This document shows positions 54,220 to 62,782 of a stretch of DNA of 64,000 bases, piece after piece. This DNA is from Nitrospira sp. (GTDB lineage Bacteria; Nitrospirota; Nitrospiria; Nitrospirales; Nitrospiraceae): assembly GCA_005239465.1 (NCBI GenBank), contig SPAW01000007.1, positions 20,890-84,889 on the forward strand, written 5' to 3'. Each line of letters starts with the position of its first letter. Position 1 is the stretch's first letter. The position numbers and the translations under genes were made by a program. Below the pieces are notes generated by a model. That model made no database searches and was not told the DNA's origin. It saw only the letters and a list, made by a program, of their open reading frames with translations.

Positions 54220-57200
54220 CGAGGATCAGATTCCAGACAGAAAGCAGCGCGAGCTGGCCGAAACCACGTTTGATCGGAACGTCGTGGTAGTCGCTGGCGC
54301 TGGGACGGGTAAGACGACGCTACTCGTCAATCGCTTGGTGCACCTCTTGATCAAAAATCCCGATCCGGTTCCGATCACGCAGATCGCGGCGTTGACGTTC
54401 ACCAATAAGGCCGCAACGGAGATGAGGGTGCGGTTGCGCGAGCGCCTGACGACATTGGTGCGAGCAGATGACGACGATGCGCAATCATCAGATGGCGGCG
54501 CTGTATCGATGAACGAGTTGCGGACCAGATACAGTCTGACGACGGATGAGGTGGTCGCGCGGGCGGGAGCAGCGCTCCATGATATCGAGAAGGCCCAGAT
54601 CGGTACCTTGCACGGCTTTGCCGCACATCTGCTGCGCCTGCATCCGTTGGAGAGCCTGGTCGACCCCGCCTTTCAGGAGGATGATGGATCTCGATTTGCG
54701 GAGCACTTCGCGGCGGCCTGGGATGTCTGGATCGATCACGAGCTGAGTCGTCGCGGGACGAACCACCGGATCTGGCGCACGCTGTTGCGGACGATCACGG
54801 TGGAAGATCTGCGGACCTTCGCCTGCGCCCTTTGTAGCGAGTTGGTCGATGTGCCCAGGCTTTCCGAACAGCTGGATCCCGGCCAATCCGACTCGATGGT
54901 GACGGCGTGGCTCGCCGAGATGCGCGACCAGGCGCAGGTTCTGTTAGACACGCACGATCGTCCGAAGCGTCGGAAAGTCGAGCAGATGCTTGCTGCTGCG
55001 GTCACCCTCTTGGGCCTGCTCATCGAACAGGGCCAGGGGGTACAGCGCGAACTTCCCGAGTCCGGCAGAGATGTATTGCTGAAAGATCTTGGAAATCTCG
55101 TGGCAGGATGGAAACCATCTGACTTCGAAGAAGCATCAAAAATCATCAAAATATCTCAGCAATGTCTTGCAGTTGACCATCTATTCTTCGAGCATATGTT
55201 GAAGCTAGTTTCTCCCCTCGTTTCAGAGATTCGCAGGTCATTTATCCAGAAGGGATGGCTGTCCTTTGATGGACTCCTTGCACGAGCGCGTACGCTGCTT
55301 CGCGATCATCCAAGTGTGCGGGAACGAGTGAAGCAGGAGTACCGGGCGGTCCTTGTCGATGAATTTCAAGATACTGATCCAGTCCAATACGAGATCATTC
55401 TGGCCGTCACTGAGCGTCTGGGGCAACAGGCTACGAACTGGAAAGAGATGGCGCTGGAACCGGGCAAGCTTTTTATCGTGGGAGACCCTAAACAGTCGAT
55501 CTATGCCTTTCGACGTGCCGACATCGAAGCCTTCGACCGCGTCGTGCAGAAAATAGAGGCAGATCAGGGAATCGTGCAGACCTTGACGACGAACTTCCGA
55601 AGCGATGCCGCTGTCCTGGGGCCGGTCAACGATGTATTCGATCGGTTATTCAAGCATCGTCCGCATGTGCAGCCGGCCAATGTTCGACTGGGGGTACACC
55701 CTCATCGACGCCCCGCCGGCCACGATCCGGGTGTGCGACTTCACCTCGTGACCGCCCCAACTTCGGATGAACCCTTTGATGCAGCCGGAGCAACCAGGGC
55801 CGAAGCTGAAGTCCTGGCTCGGTTGCTTCACGAAGACATTCTGAAACGCCCCTTGCTCAAGCCGGGCCACGTGGCACTCCTGTTTCGCAAGCTGACGCAG
55901 GCCGACACTTACCTCGATGCCTTGCGGCGCTATGGCATTTCCTACGTCATAGAGGGGGAGAAACATTTCTATCGGCGGCAGGAGGTGATCGACCTCGTCA
56001 ATGTGCTGCGCGTGCTCGACAACCCGCACGATGAAGTCGCGCTTGTCGGCGTCCTGCGTTCGCCGCTGGGCGGGCTGACCGATCGTGAGCTGTATGACCT
56101 GCGCCAAGCCGGGTTCTTCGATTACCGACAACACGCGCGGCTTGAATCGTGGTCCCATCCCTGTTCGACGGCGGTTCATCGGCTCTACCGGCATCTTGCC
56201 CAACTCCATCATGAGGTCGCAGTCCTGCCGCTGGCTGATGCGATCCAACTGGTTTTCGATCAGCTGCCCATTCTGGAACTTGCCGCCGCCTCGCTCCATG
56301 CGGAACAGGCCGTCGCCAATTTGCTCAAAACCAAACAGACGGCAGCGGCCCTGTTGGATCGACCGCACCTCACGTTGAGCGGATTGGTCGATCTCATGAT
56401 CGCGAGGCTGGAGGAACAGCCGGACGATGCCGAGAGCCCGCTGGTGGAAGAGTCGTTGGAGGCGATCCAAGTGCTGACGATTCACAAGGCCAAGGGGTTG
56501 GAATTTCCCATCGTGGTTTTGCCTGGCCTTCATCAGGGAACCGGACGGGAACGCTCTGTCCCGATGGTGTCCTATGACTGGTCGAGCGGACGGTATGGCC
56601 TCTCGCTTGGCAATCGCCACACGTTTGGGTCCCTGTTCATCCATGAAAAGCTGAAGATGCGCGAAGAAGCCGAGCGGCGGCGCGTACTCTATGTCGGCAT
56701 GACGCGTGCGAAAGAACTGCTGCTGCTCTCAGGTGGCATCACGGCTCATCCCGGCGGCGAAACCGTCATGGAACTCTTGCGAGATATCGGAGAAGGTGAG
56801 GTAGGGGTGGCCACGACCAAGGCTATCACCATCGGCGCCAGTGCGATCCCGCATCTCGTGGTTGAAGCACCGGAGCGGAAACTCCCGCGCCGTTCGACTG
56901 TGTCCATGTCCGCGATTTCCACGATCGATCCTGCTTCAGTAGCCGAGCTCTGGCAAGAGCGAGCCTCTGCATGGATGCAGGCTCGTGCCACTCCACGACA
57001 GATGACGCCCACAGGCATGAATAGGCGGGATGAACCAGTGATGCTTTGTCCTGCGCCATCCGGGGGAGATCCCGAAGTCAGTCGTCTGGTCGGCGTCCTG
57101 GCCCATCGCCTTCTGGAACGATGGGATTTCGCGAACGATCCTGCGCGCTTTGCCGATCATATTGAGGCCGCGGTCCAGACATCTCTCGCGGGAAACCAGC

Positions 57201-57562
57201 AAGATCTGGCTTGTGCCGTGACGGAATCACTCCGAGAACTGTTTACGCTGTTCGGACGATCGGACATCTATGCCAGGCTTCGGACAGCGACGATTCTCGG
57301 CCGAGAGATTCCGTTCATGATGCCCTGGGGGAAGAGTCAGGTCATGGAGGGGGTCATCGATGTCATGTACAGTCTTGACGAGATGATCTGGATTGCCGAC
57401 TACAAGACGGATGCCGTCAGGCCCGATCAAGCGCCGGCTCGCGCCGAACGTTACAGGACACAAAGCGAGGTGTATAAAGCGGTCGCGAAACACAGTCTGG
57501 GGATTGAAGAGGTTCGTTTCCACTGTCTATTCTTACGATGCGCCACGGCGGTAGAGCTATGA
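54212..57562 (+). CDS. AddA-like UvrD-family helicase-nuclease
   Basis: A 1116-residue superfamily 1A helicase with a nuclease tail. Walker A is VVAGAGTGKTTLL, motif II VDEFQDTDPVQYE, motif III GDPKQSIYAFRRADIEAF, motif V VLTIHKAKGLEFPIVVLPGL and motif VI RRRVLYVGMTRAKELLLLSG. The C-terminal nuclease has MIWIADYKTDA (DxK core). ATG 54212 was chosen over a much longer upstream frame that would run inside the partner gene. Together with the AddB-like protein it should resect broken DNA ends before RecA loading. Confidence 0.88.
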   Translation: MRNEDQIPDRKQRELAETTFDRNVVVVAGAGTGKTTLLVNRLVHLLIKNPDPVPITQIAALTFTNKAATEMRVRLRERLTTLVRADDDDAQSSDGGAVSMNELRTRYSLTTDEVVARAGAALHDIEKAQIGTLHGFAAHLLRLHPLESLVDPAFQEDDGSRFAEHFAAAWDVWIDHELSRRGTNHRIWRTLLRTITVEDLRTFACALCSELVDVPRLSEQLDPGQSDSMVTAWLAEMRDQAQVLLDTHDRPKRRKVEQMLAAAVTLLGLLIEQGQGVQRELPESGRDVLLKDLGNLVAGWKPSDFEEASKIIKISQQCLAVDHLFFEHMLKLVSPLVSEIRRSFIQKGWLSFDGLLARARTLLRDHPSVRERVKQEYRAVLVDEFQDTDPVQYEIILAVTERLGQQATNWKEMALEPGKLFIVGDPKQSIYAFRRADIEAFDRVVQKIEADQGIVQTLTTNFRSDAAVLGPVNDVFDRLFKHRPHVQPANVRLGVHPHRRPAGHDPGVRLHLVTAPTSDEPFDAAGATRAEAEVLARLLHEDILKRPLLKPGHVALLFRKLTQADTYLDALRRYGISYVIEGEKHFYRRQEVIDLVNVLRVLDNPHDEVALVGVLRSPLGGLTDRELYDLRQAGFFDYRQHARLESWSHPCSTAVHRLYRHLAQLHHEVAVLPLADAIQLVFDQLPILELAAASLHAEQAVANLLKTKQTAAALLDRPHLTLSGLVDLMIARLEEQPDDAESPLVEESLEAIQVLTIHKAKGLEFPIVVLPGLHQGTGRERSVPMVSYDWSSGRYGLSLGNRHTFGSLFIHEKLKMREEAERRRVLYVGMTRAKELLLLSGGITAHPGGETVMELLRDIGEGEVGVATTKAITIGASAIPHLVVEAPERKLPRRSTVSMSAISTIDPASVAELWQERASAWMQARATPRQMTPTGMNRRDEPVMLCPAPSGGDPEVSRLVGVLAHRLLERWDFANDPARFADHIEAAVQTSLAGNQQDLACAVTESLRELFTLFGRSDIYARLRTATILGREIPFMMPWGKSQVMEGVIDVMYSLDEMIWIADYKTDAVRPDQAPARAERYRTQSEVYKAVAKHSLGIEEVRFHCLFLRCATAVEL

Positions 57563-57573
57563 AGGAGAGAGCC

Positions 57574-57987
57574 ATGGAAGGGTGGGTGCAGGTCCTGATG
57601 ATTGCCGGGATGCTGTCAGGTTGCGCGAGTCACAAAGCCCCTCCGATGACCATCCTCACATCCCAGTCCGGAACCTCAACTAAGGTCGCGCCGTACATGG
57701 ACGAAGGTGATCGACCATTTCAGGCGAAGGATTTGGCCGTCGTCGGTCAGGCCTATCAATCTGACGTTGGGATACCACGGGATTTGGCTGAAGCCCATGA
57801 CACCGTGGCTGTGATCCTCGACCGCATGGGCAATGGGGACGAGGCCAAGAAATATTACGTCACGGCAGCCAATCTGGCTCCGGTGCGCAAGGTGTTTTGG
57901 GAATCTCCGCCCTTCAGGGAGTCCGGCCTCAACGATAATCTTCGCCGGAAATCCCACTTGGACCTCGCGTTTGGCACGCAATTTTAA
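57574..57987 (+). CDS. Small lipoprotein
   Basis: A 137-residue protein. ATG 57574 follows AAGGAGAG at spacing about 6; ATG 57559 overlapping the AddA stop is an alternative. The signal MEGWVQVLMIAGMLSGCASH has lipobox MLSGC. The mature part contains FQAKDLAVVGQAYQSDVGIP and ILDRMGNGDEAKKYYVTAAN, like a single tetratricopeptide-type helix pair. Function unknown; envelope location expected. Confidence 0.6.
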   Translation: MEGWVQVLMIAGMLSGCASHKAPPMTILTSQSGTSTKVAPYMDEGDRPFQAKDLAVVGQAYQSDVGIPRDLAEAHDTVAVILDRMGNGDEAKKYYVTAANLAPVRKVFWESPPFRESGLNDNLRRKSHLDLAFGTQF

Positions 57988-57989
57988 TC

Positions 57990-58373
57990 ATGTCCTGGCG
58001 TCACGTGCATGAACTATCGCCTGAGGCCTTCGTCCGGCTTGTGCAACAGGCGATCGCCGACTTACCTCCTCCCTATGCCAAGCTGATGGACACAATTGCC
58101 GTTGTGGTGGAAGACGAGCCGTCACGTGAAGTCCTGGACGCGCTTGATCTCGATAGTGAGGATGATCTCCTGGGGCTGTACCAGGGCCAGTCGTTGACGG
58201 GCGACTCATTTTTCACGGCGGGTGGGGCGCAACCGGCGCGGATTTCGATCTACCGCGGGCCGATTCTTCGTCAGTGTGAAAGTCCGGAAGAAGTGGTGCA
58301 GGAAGTCTACGACACAGTGGTTCACGAATTAGGACACCACGTCGGCCTTGACGATGATGAGATGCCGTACTGA
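57990..58373 (+). CDS. Metallopeptidase-fold protein (HExxH, DUF1025-like)
   Basis: A 127-residue cytosolic protein with the zinc-binding VVHELGHHVGLDDDEM at its end, giving HExxH plus a downstream acidic residue. The first half (FVRLVQQAIADLPPPYAKLM) and the central LGLYQGQSL and ISIYRGPILR fit the minimal zincin of the DUF1025 family. Substrate unknown. It lies two bases after the lipoprotein gene. Confidence 0.8.
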   Translation: MSWRHVHELSPEAFVRLVQQAIADLPPPYAKLMDTIAVVVEDEPSREVLDALDLDSEDDLLGLYQGQSLTGDSFFTAGGAQPARISIYRGPILRQCESPEEVVQEVYDTVVHELGHHVGLDDDEMPY

Positions 58374-58389
58374 ATAAAAGACGAATGTT

Positions 58390-58469
58390 AAATGTTGAAT
58401 TGTGAATGTTGAGTGGACTCTGAAAACCTGCACCAGAATTCAACACTCAAAATTCAACATTCAACATTT
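58390..58469. repeat. Word-repeat hairpin between convergent genes
   Basis: The left arm at 58390-58415 is built of aatgttga/attgtga words and the right arm at 58444-58469 of attcaac words. They are near-complementary over 26 bases with a loop of 28. It joins the ends of the metallopeptidase gene and lgt and may serve as a two-way terminator. Confidence 0.65.
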
Positions 58470-59293
58470 CATAACTCCCCCTTGGTAGTGTGCGCCTTGA
58501 GCCCGGTCTTCTGAAAGCCCCACACCAACATGAAGATCCCGAGCAGCACCATCGGCGCCGACAGGAGTTGCCCCATGGTGATCGGACCGAGCACGAATCC
58601 CATGTGCTGGTCCGGCTCTCGAAATAGTTCTACGATCAAACGGCAGATGCCGTAGCCGGTAAGAAAGCTCCAGAAGATTGTCCCGGGTGGCGTCACCCAT
58701 CTTCCGATCACCCACAGTGTCGTAAAGAGCAACAGGCCTTCAAGCCCGGCTTCGTAAAGCTGAGAGGGATGTCGGCAGACGGGACCGCCGGCGGGGAACA
58801 CCATGCACCAATCCACATCCGTCGCCCGTCCATAGAGTTCGCCGTTGATAAAGTTTCCCAGTCTGCCGAACCCGAGTCCGATCGGGGTGACGGATGCCGC
58901 CAGGTCTGCGATGGTATAGACGGGAAGCCCACGCCGTTTGCTGAACCAGACCAGCGCGATGATCGTGCCGATGAGGCCGCCATGGAACGACATGCCGCCT
59001 TCCCACACGGCAAAAATTTCCAAGGGATGCTGCGCGTAGTAGGGGAAGTTGTAGAACAGCGTGTAGCCGATCCGCCCGCCGATAAACACGCCGAAAGCCG
59101 CGAAGACCACCATGTCGTAAATTTGGTCGGGTCCGAGAGGCAGGTCCTTGGCCGCCGCTTTTCGCTTGATGAGCAGGTAGGCGGCGGTGAGTCCGATCAA
59201 GTACATCAACCCATACCAACGGAACTGCAACGGGCCGAACTCAAAAAAGACGGGATTGATATTGGGATAGGGAAGTGCGGCAAAGGAGCCCAT
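58469..59293 (-). CDS. lgt: Prolipoprotein diacylglyceryl transferase
   Basis: A 274-residue inner-membrane enzyme that adds diacylglycerol to the lipobox cysteine. ATG 59293 was preferred over an upstream start. It has FRWYGLMYLIGLTAAYLLIK, about seven membrane segments, WEGGMSFHGGLIG with the catalytic-region His and the Lgt signature GRLGNFINGELYGR. It is the first step of the lipoprotein pathway whose last steps (lnt, lolCD) are also in this window. Confidence 0.95.
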   Translation of the reverse strand: MGSFAALPYPNINPVFFEFGPLQFRWYGLMYLIGLTAAYLLIKRKAAAKDLPLGPDQIYDMVVFAAFGVFIGGRIGYTLFYNFPYYAQHPLEIFAVWEGGMSFHGGLIGTIIALVWFSKRRGLPVYTIADLAASVTPIGLGFGRLGNFINGELYGRATDVDWCMVFPAGGPVCRHPSQLYEAGLEGLLLFTTLWVIGRWVTPPGTIFWSFLTGYGICRLIVELFREPDQHMGFVLGPITMGQLLSAPMVLLGIFMLVWGFQKTGLKAHTTKGEL

Positions 59294-59652
59294 GCTGTCT
59301 CCGTATTCGCGTATGCGGCGGATAATATGGGAGAAGGCAACTCTTTGCAAGCCGACGAGTCGGCTGTATTCAACCCGTTCATTAGTCTCTTCAAAGTGGC
59401 TTCAGAAGCCACTTAGCCGGTGTGATACCAAAGTACTGTTGGATTTCTGAAACGACTGTGTTGTGGATTGTTGAAAAAACGAGACCATTTATTAATCGAA
59501 CTTAATCGAAGAGTGGAGAGAACGGATGTTTCGGCCATATTCTTGCGCATGGGAGTCTGGCACGCTTGATGCTGTTACTGCATATAAAAGAAGAGACACA
59601 GACCAGAGGCCTCTTCATAACACTTACTGCACACTCAAAAAGGAGGTTCACC
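59294..59652. other. Divergent intergenic region with palindrome
   Basis: About 360 bases between lgt and the YtxH gene. It has a perfect 21-bp palindrome at 59394-59414 and a smaller AGCCGA/TCGGCT hairpin near 59350-59365. The AT-rich stretch at 59440-59520 may hold the YtxH promoter. Confidence 0.5.
59394..59414. promoter_or_regulatory. Perfect palindrome, possible operator
   Basis: AAGTGGCTTC (59394-59403), one central A, GAAGCCACTT (59405-59414). Both halves are exact complements. It sits about 100 bases upstream of lgt and 240 upstream of the YtxH gene. It could be a dimeric regulator site or a hairpin. Confidence 0.45.
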
Positions 59653-59913
59653 ATGTCGGAGCAAGGGAAACAAGTTGCCAAGGTTGCGGCGATGATTGCC
59701 GGTGGAGCGGTCATTGGAGCGGGGATCGGACTTCTGTTCGCGCCTCAGACCGGGTCGGAGACTCGCCGGGATATCAGCCGCTATGCCAGGAAGGCCCAAG
59801 TGCAAGCCACGCGCTGGAGCCGCTCGGTGCAGTCCGGTGTGAAAGAAGTCATGGATCGAAGCCGTGGACTAGTTCAGCGCCGCGATGCCAAGCCGATGAT
59901 CGAAGCGGCGTAA
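59653..59913 (+). CDS. YtxH-domain stress-type protein
   Basis: An 86-residue protein starting after AAAGGAGG. Residues about 10-31 (KVAAMIAGGAVIGAGIGLLF then APQTGSETRRDISRYARKAQ) are the YtxH pattern: one glycine-rich membrane helix followed by an amphipathic basic helix. YtxH proteins are small membrane-anchored, often stress-induced proteins. It is monocistronic, followed by a hairpin at 59935-60000. Confidence 0.78.
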   Translation: MSEQGKQVAKVAAMIAGGAVIGAGIGLLFAPQTGSETRRDISRYARKAQVQATRWSRSVQSGVKEVMDRSRGLVQRRDAKPMIEAA

Positions 59914-59934
59914 GCTTGGCAGTGAAACAGGCTG

Positions 59935-60000
59935 AGGTTGAGGCTAAGGCTGAGTGAATAGTTTCCGATACGTGCTCAACCTTGACCTTAGCCTGAACCT
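59935..60000. repeat. Word-repeat hairpin after the YtxH gene
   Basis: The left arm at 59935-59954 (AGGTTGAGGCTAAGGCTGAG) and right arm at 59975-60000 (words of ctcaacc and ttagcct) are largely complementary. It is placed 22 bases past the YtxH stop and likely acts as its 3' end structure. Confidence 0.6.
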
Positions 60001-60066
60001 CATGAATCTTCCCGCAGCATGCGGCCTGTTGCCGACACGGCACAGGCTGTCTGCGTTTTTAAGGTC

Positions 60067-60187
60067 GTGACGAGTGACGCATTACGCGTGACAGGTAGCA
60101 AGCGAGAGAGTTTATTCGATTAACTCCTGAACGCCCCAACATACGTCCCACTCCACCCCTCGTCACTAGTCACCCGTCACGCGTTAC
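60067..60187. repeat. Array of inverted GTGAC words
   Basis: GTGACGAGTGAC and ACGCGTGAC at 60067-60092 are matched by GTCACTAGTCAC and GTCACGCGT at 60161-60185. The order is left1-left2-right1-right2, so pairing of both sets would cross. A related half-array (gtgatgagtgatgggtgatg) lies before lysS near 41545-41570. Confidence 0.5.
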
Positions 60188-60328
60188 TTCTTCCTCTGCT
60201 TGAATACTCCGGACCTCGATGCTAGCGTTCCGCCGTGCTTGCTTTCTGAGCACAGGCTGACCAAAAAGTTCTCCAACAAGGCCGCGATGAGAGAACGCGG
60301 ATGGAAGGCTTTTTTGCGAGCCTGTTAT

Positions 60329-60354
60329 GCCGGAGTGGCGGAATTGGCAGACGC
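60329..60354 (+). pseudogene. 5' fragment of a tRNA-Leu-like sequence
   Basis: The 26 bases starting GCCGGAGTGGCGGAATTGGC read like the acceptor and D-arm of bacterial tRNA-Leu (compare GTGGCGGAATTGGTAGACGC). After GACGC the sequence no longer forms an anticodon arm, variable arm or T-arm. No 3' acceptor half was found downstream, so it is a remnant. Confidence 0.5.
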
Positions 60355-60579
60355 AAAAAATCCTATCTAAAGGGGATTGCTCAAGGCATTGACGATGTGA
60401 GTAATCTCCCCCGTCATTCCTGCCTGATCGCGATCCCAATCATTCCCTCCTGCCAATCTCTCTCTATTGCTTTTCCGTCCATCTTCTCGCTATTTTTAAC
60501 ACTGGAATAACACGGAGCAGGGGGCGAGGGGCGACTCCGGTCTCTTGCCTCAGCTGCAGCTGCGAGGAGGTAAGGACCT

Positions 60580-61206
60580 GTGCGATCTAATTACATGAGC
60601 CCTCCCGGCGTGGTTCAGGAGTGGTTCACCCAAAGAGCGGTAGGCATGACACGGCTCATCCCCATGTTCCTGCTCGGTTGTGTGCTCGTGATGGCACAGC
60701 CCGCTCAGGCGCTATTCTTGGACTCGGCGTCCCAGAGCGGTATGGTGACACGTTTCTATGATGGGCACATGAACTATCGGGATACAGCCTCTCAGCGTGG
60801 TCCAGCTTGGCAATTTTACGGCACCTATGGCACGGCGAGCGGGGGCGGATTTTCCGGCGGATTGAACCAAGGATTGAATACCGGCAACGACTACCACCTC
60901 AGATTTTACGGTCTCGGACGCCAGCATCAGTTGGCGGAATTGGCACTACAACTGACGCGGACCCATCGATTGTTGTTGGACGTGCTAGACAGAGAGGCGC
61001 ACCGAGAACAGACCGTTGATGATATAACGAATGCCCTATTGCAGCAGTGGCACGACGAAGGGGCTCAGTCTCGGATTGACTGGGAGAGACAATGCCCTGA
61101 GCAGGCTGCTTGGGTCCGAGCGCACGTGCAATTATTTGGGCCGGATTCCACGGAGGCACTCACAGCCCGTCTTCAGGCGGTTAGCGACTGCCCTCCAGGC
61201 CGCTAG
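60580..61206 (+). CDS. Exported protein of unknown function
   Basis: A 208-residue protein. GTG 60580 lies six bases after GAGGAGGTAAGG, which decides the start; an inner ATG at 60646 would give a shorter signal. Residues about 23-44 (MTRLIPMFLLGCVLVMAQPA) form a signal peptide with cleavage after AQA. The mature part has FLDSASQSGMVTRFYDGHMN and a Gly/Tyr/Phe-rich stretch (WQFYGTYGTASGGGFSGGLN). A helical region follows (QLAELALQLTRTHRLLLDVL), and the end has two cysteines. No family recognised. Confidence 0.6.
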   Translation: MRSNYMSPPGVVQEWFTQRAVGMTRLIPMFLLGCVLVMAQPAQALFLDSASQSGMVTRFYDGHMNYRDTASQRGPAWQFYGTYGTASGGGFSGGLNQGLNTGNDYHLRFYGLGRQHQLAELALQLTRTHRLLLDVLDREAHREQTVDDITNALLQQWHDEGAQSRIDWERQCPEQAAWVRAHVQLFGPDSTEALTARLQAVSDCPPGR

Positions 61207-61557
61207 TGCGCCAGCCTGAGACTGGGATCGAACCAGCGATCTGCGGTTTACAGGCTGGCGAGAACTGCTTAGGGTCTCGCTGAATCGCGGACTTGGAATG
61301 GCAGATTGCGGCACTGCGCGGCAGATCATTCGCAACACCCGCAACCAGCATGAGGGATTAGTTCCAGGATATGACGGGGGGCTGGGGCGACTCGGCATCC
61401 GGTTAGCGCTACTGCACCGCCGAGCAACTTCAAGAGCTTACAAGAGGGGTCGAAACGGTTTTGGGACCTCGCCAGTCGACAACGATTTTCGGAGTGTGTA
61501 GCAAGGTGATCCATCGCCTCGGTATTTAGGGATATCTAGGTCCGGTAAACGCGACCT
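61207..61557. other. Gene-free stretch with tRNA-like half
   Basis: About 350 bases between the exported protein and the REC-PilZ gene. It starts with the tRNA-Thr-like half at 61209-61260. Nothing else was recognised. Confidence 0.5.
61209..61260 (-). repeat. tRNA-Thr-like 3' half framed by a perfect 10-bp inverted repeat
   Basis: CGCCAGCCTG (61209-61218) and CAGGCTGGCG (61251-61260) are exact complements. Between them, on the minus strand, lies TGTAAACCGCAG, identical to the anticodon-loop/stem part of the intact tRNA-Thr at 62783-62858. It is followed by a T-arm, CTGGTTCGATCCCAG. The D-arm and 5' half are missing. The outer repeat resembles the CGCCAGC acceptor sequence, so the piece could fold as an acceptor/T-arm minihelix. 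Confidence 0.6.
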
Positions 61558-62265
61558 TCAGGGGCTGGTTGTCTGGAGGGTCTCTACATACTGGAGAAGT
61601 CGCTTTTTATCCCCACTCGGTAAGCTGATGAATTCCAGGCCACACTGCTGTTGGATGGTCCAGCGAACCGCTGCTATCTCGACCATCAGTGGTGTGGGCA
61701 GCTCTTGGTGATCAAGCAGATAGAGCTGCAGCTCCACATGGTCGCCTGTTCGTACGTTCGTCTGGCTCGCCACTGTGCAGCCCCCCGCCGACAGATCACA
61801 GCCGGTGCCGTCGCCAATCATTACTCCATCTCGTACGAAGGAAATCGGGAATTGAATCAAAAAGCGCGGGAACTGCCGTCGTTCGTCCACCATCATGGTC
61901 CTCCCTATCCGCGTCAGGACACGATCCAGCGTCGCTCCCAGGGTGTCCAGCGCGAGGCCTTTTTCGAGGAATTCGGCCGCGCCCAACTTCCGGGCCTGCC
62001 GCTCTCTCTCTTCCGTTCCAAACCCTGTCAGGATGATGACCAGTGCGTTTGGATCGAGAGTCCGAATCTCCCTGAGCACGGCCATACCCCCCATATCAGG
62101 TATTATGAAATCCAAAATCGTCACATGCGGTCGCTCCTGTTGGAACAGTTTCAACCCCGTTCGGCCATTTACCGCCAGGACTACCTCGTGTCCCTTGTGA
62201 TGGAGAACATTGTCGATTAGATCCAAAATGCCTATCTCATCATCGATCACAAGAATTTTGGCCAT
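61558..62265 (-). CDS. Response regulator with REC and PilZ domains
   Basis: A 235-residue protein. Residues about 1-118 are a receiver domain: acidic Asp8/Asp9 (ILVIDDEIGI), phospho-acceptor Asp52 (TILDFIIPDMGG), Thr in IILTGFG and Lys in FLEKGL. Residues about 125-230 are a PilZ domain with ERRQFPRFLIQFPISFV (RxxxR type) and DLSAGGCTVAS (DxSxxG). It would join phosphorelay input to cyclic di-GMP binding. No kinase gene is adjacent. ATG 62265 is used. Tandem 21-bp-spaced repeats lie about 140 bases upstream. Confidence 0.86.
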   Translation of the reverse strand: MAKILVIDDEIGILDLIDNVLHHKGHEVVLAVNGRTGLKLFQQERPHVTILDFIIPDMGGMAVLREIRTLDPNALVIILTGFGTEERERQARKLGAAEFLEKGLALDTLGATLDRVLTRIGRTMMVDERRQFPRFLIQFPISFVRDGVMIGDGTGCDLSAGGCTVASQTNVRTGDHVELQLYLLDHQELPTPLMVEIAAVRWTIQQQCGLEFISLPSGDKKRLLQYVETLQTTSP

Positions 62266-62782
62266 CGCACTGACCCTTTCTACGGGCATCTGTTCCCAGC
62301 CCGTTAGTCAACACCCTTGGGGGTCTCTGGTCACAGCGATGGATCCCCATGATATGCAACTCTTTGTGAAGAAAGGTACCCAGGAACAACTGAGTAATCG
62401 AAATGCTTCAAAAAGCAAGCAAAACGCTTCAAAAAGCAAGGGGGCCGAAATGCCATAGACTGAAAGGCTCGATAGGAAAAGCCTAAACCAGCGTTTACAG
62501 TCCTTACGCCTTGCCTGTTCCAATTCCACTCCCTAATTCTAAATCATTCCAGCCCACTCCAGCTAAAATTCTGGTTTCGCGGCACAATGGAGTTCCTCCA
62601 ACTTGGTGGACATCCCTTGGGCATAATCAAGCCAAGGAGGAACTTCAGGCGATCTCCATCGAGTCCTTCGGACATGGAAATCCCCTCTTTGGAGGTTCGA
62701 GAACAAGGCTCGCTGAATGGGTAATCCGGTGGCCCAAGACGAAAAACCGATACTTAGCCGCCGGCCCAACCGAAGGTTGGTA
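62266..62782. other. Gene-free stretch upstream of the REC-PilZ gene
   Basis: About 520 bases between the REC-PilZ start and the tRNA-Thr 3' end. It holds the tandem repeats at 62405-62440. An open frame at 62511-62873 runs across the tRNA and was rejected. Confidence 0.5.
62405..62440. repeat. Two copies of a 15-bp repeat, 21 bases apart, each with a small palindrome
   Basis: GCTTCAAAAAGCAAG occurs at 62405-62419 and again at 62426-62440. Each copy contains GCTT-CAAA-AAGC. The 21-base period equals two helical turns, as expected for adjacent regulator sites. It lies upstream of the leftward REC-PilZ gene. Confidence 0.5.

Larger units (their letters stand above)
59914..60579. other. Gene-free stretch rich in repeats
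   Basis: About 670 bases. It holds the word-repeat hairpin 59935-60000, an array of GTGAC/GTCAC words at 60067-60187 and a tRNA-Leu-like 5' fragment at 60329-60354. Short frames here were not accepted. Confidence 0.55.

Noticed and set aside
55646..56644. 332-residue minus-strand open frame
   Set aside because: Antisense to the AddA-like gene, with Gln/Arg-rich translation and no family match.
60329..61260. The tRNA-Leu-like and tRNA-Thr-like pieces as two ends of a tmRNA or a split tRNA
   Set aside because: The pieces are on opposite strands, come from different tRNA types and do not pair as an acceptor stem.
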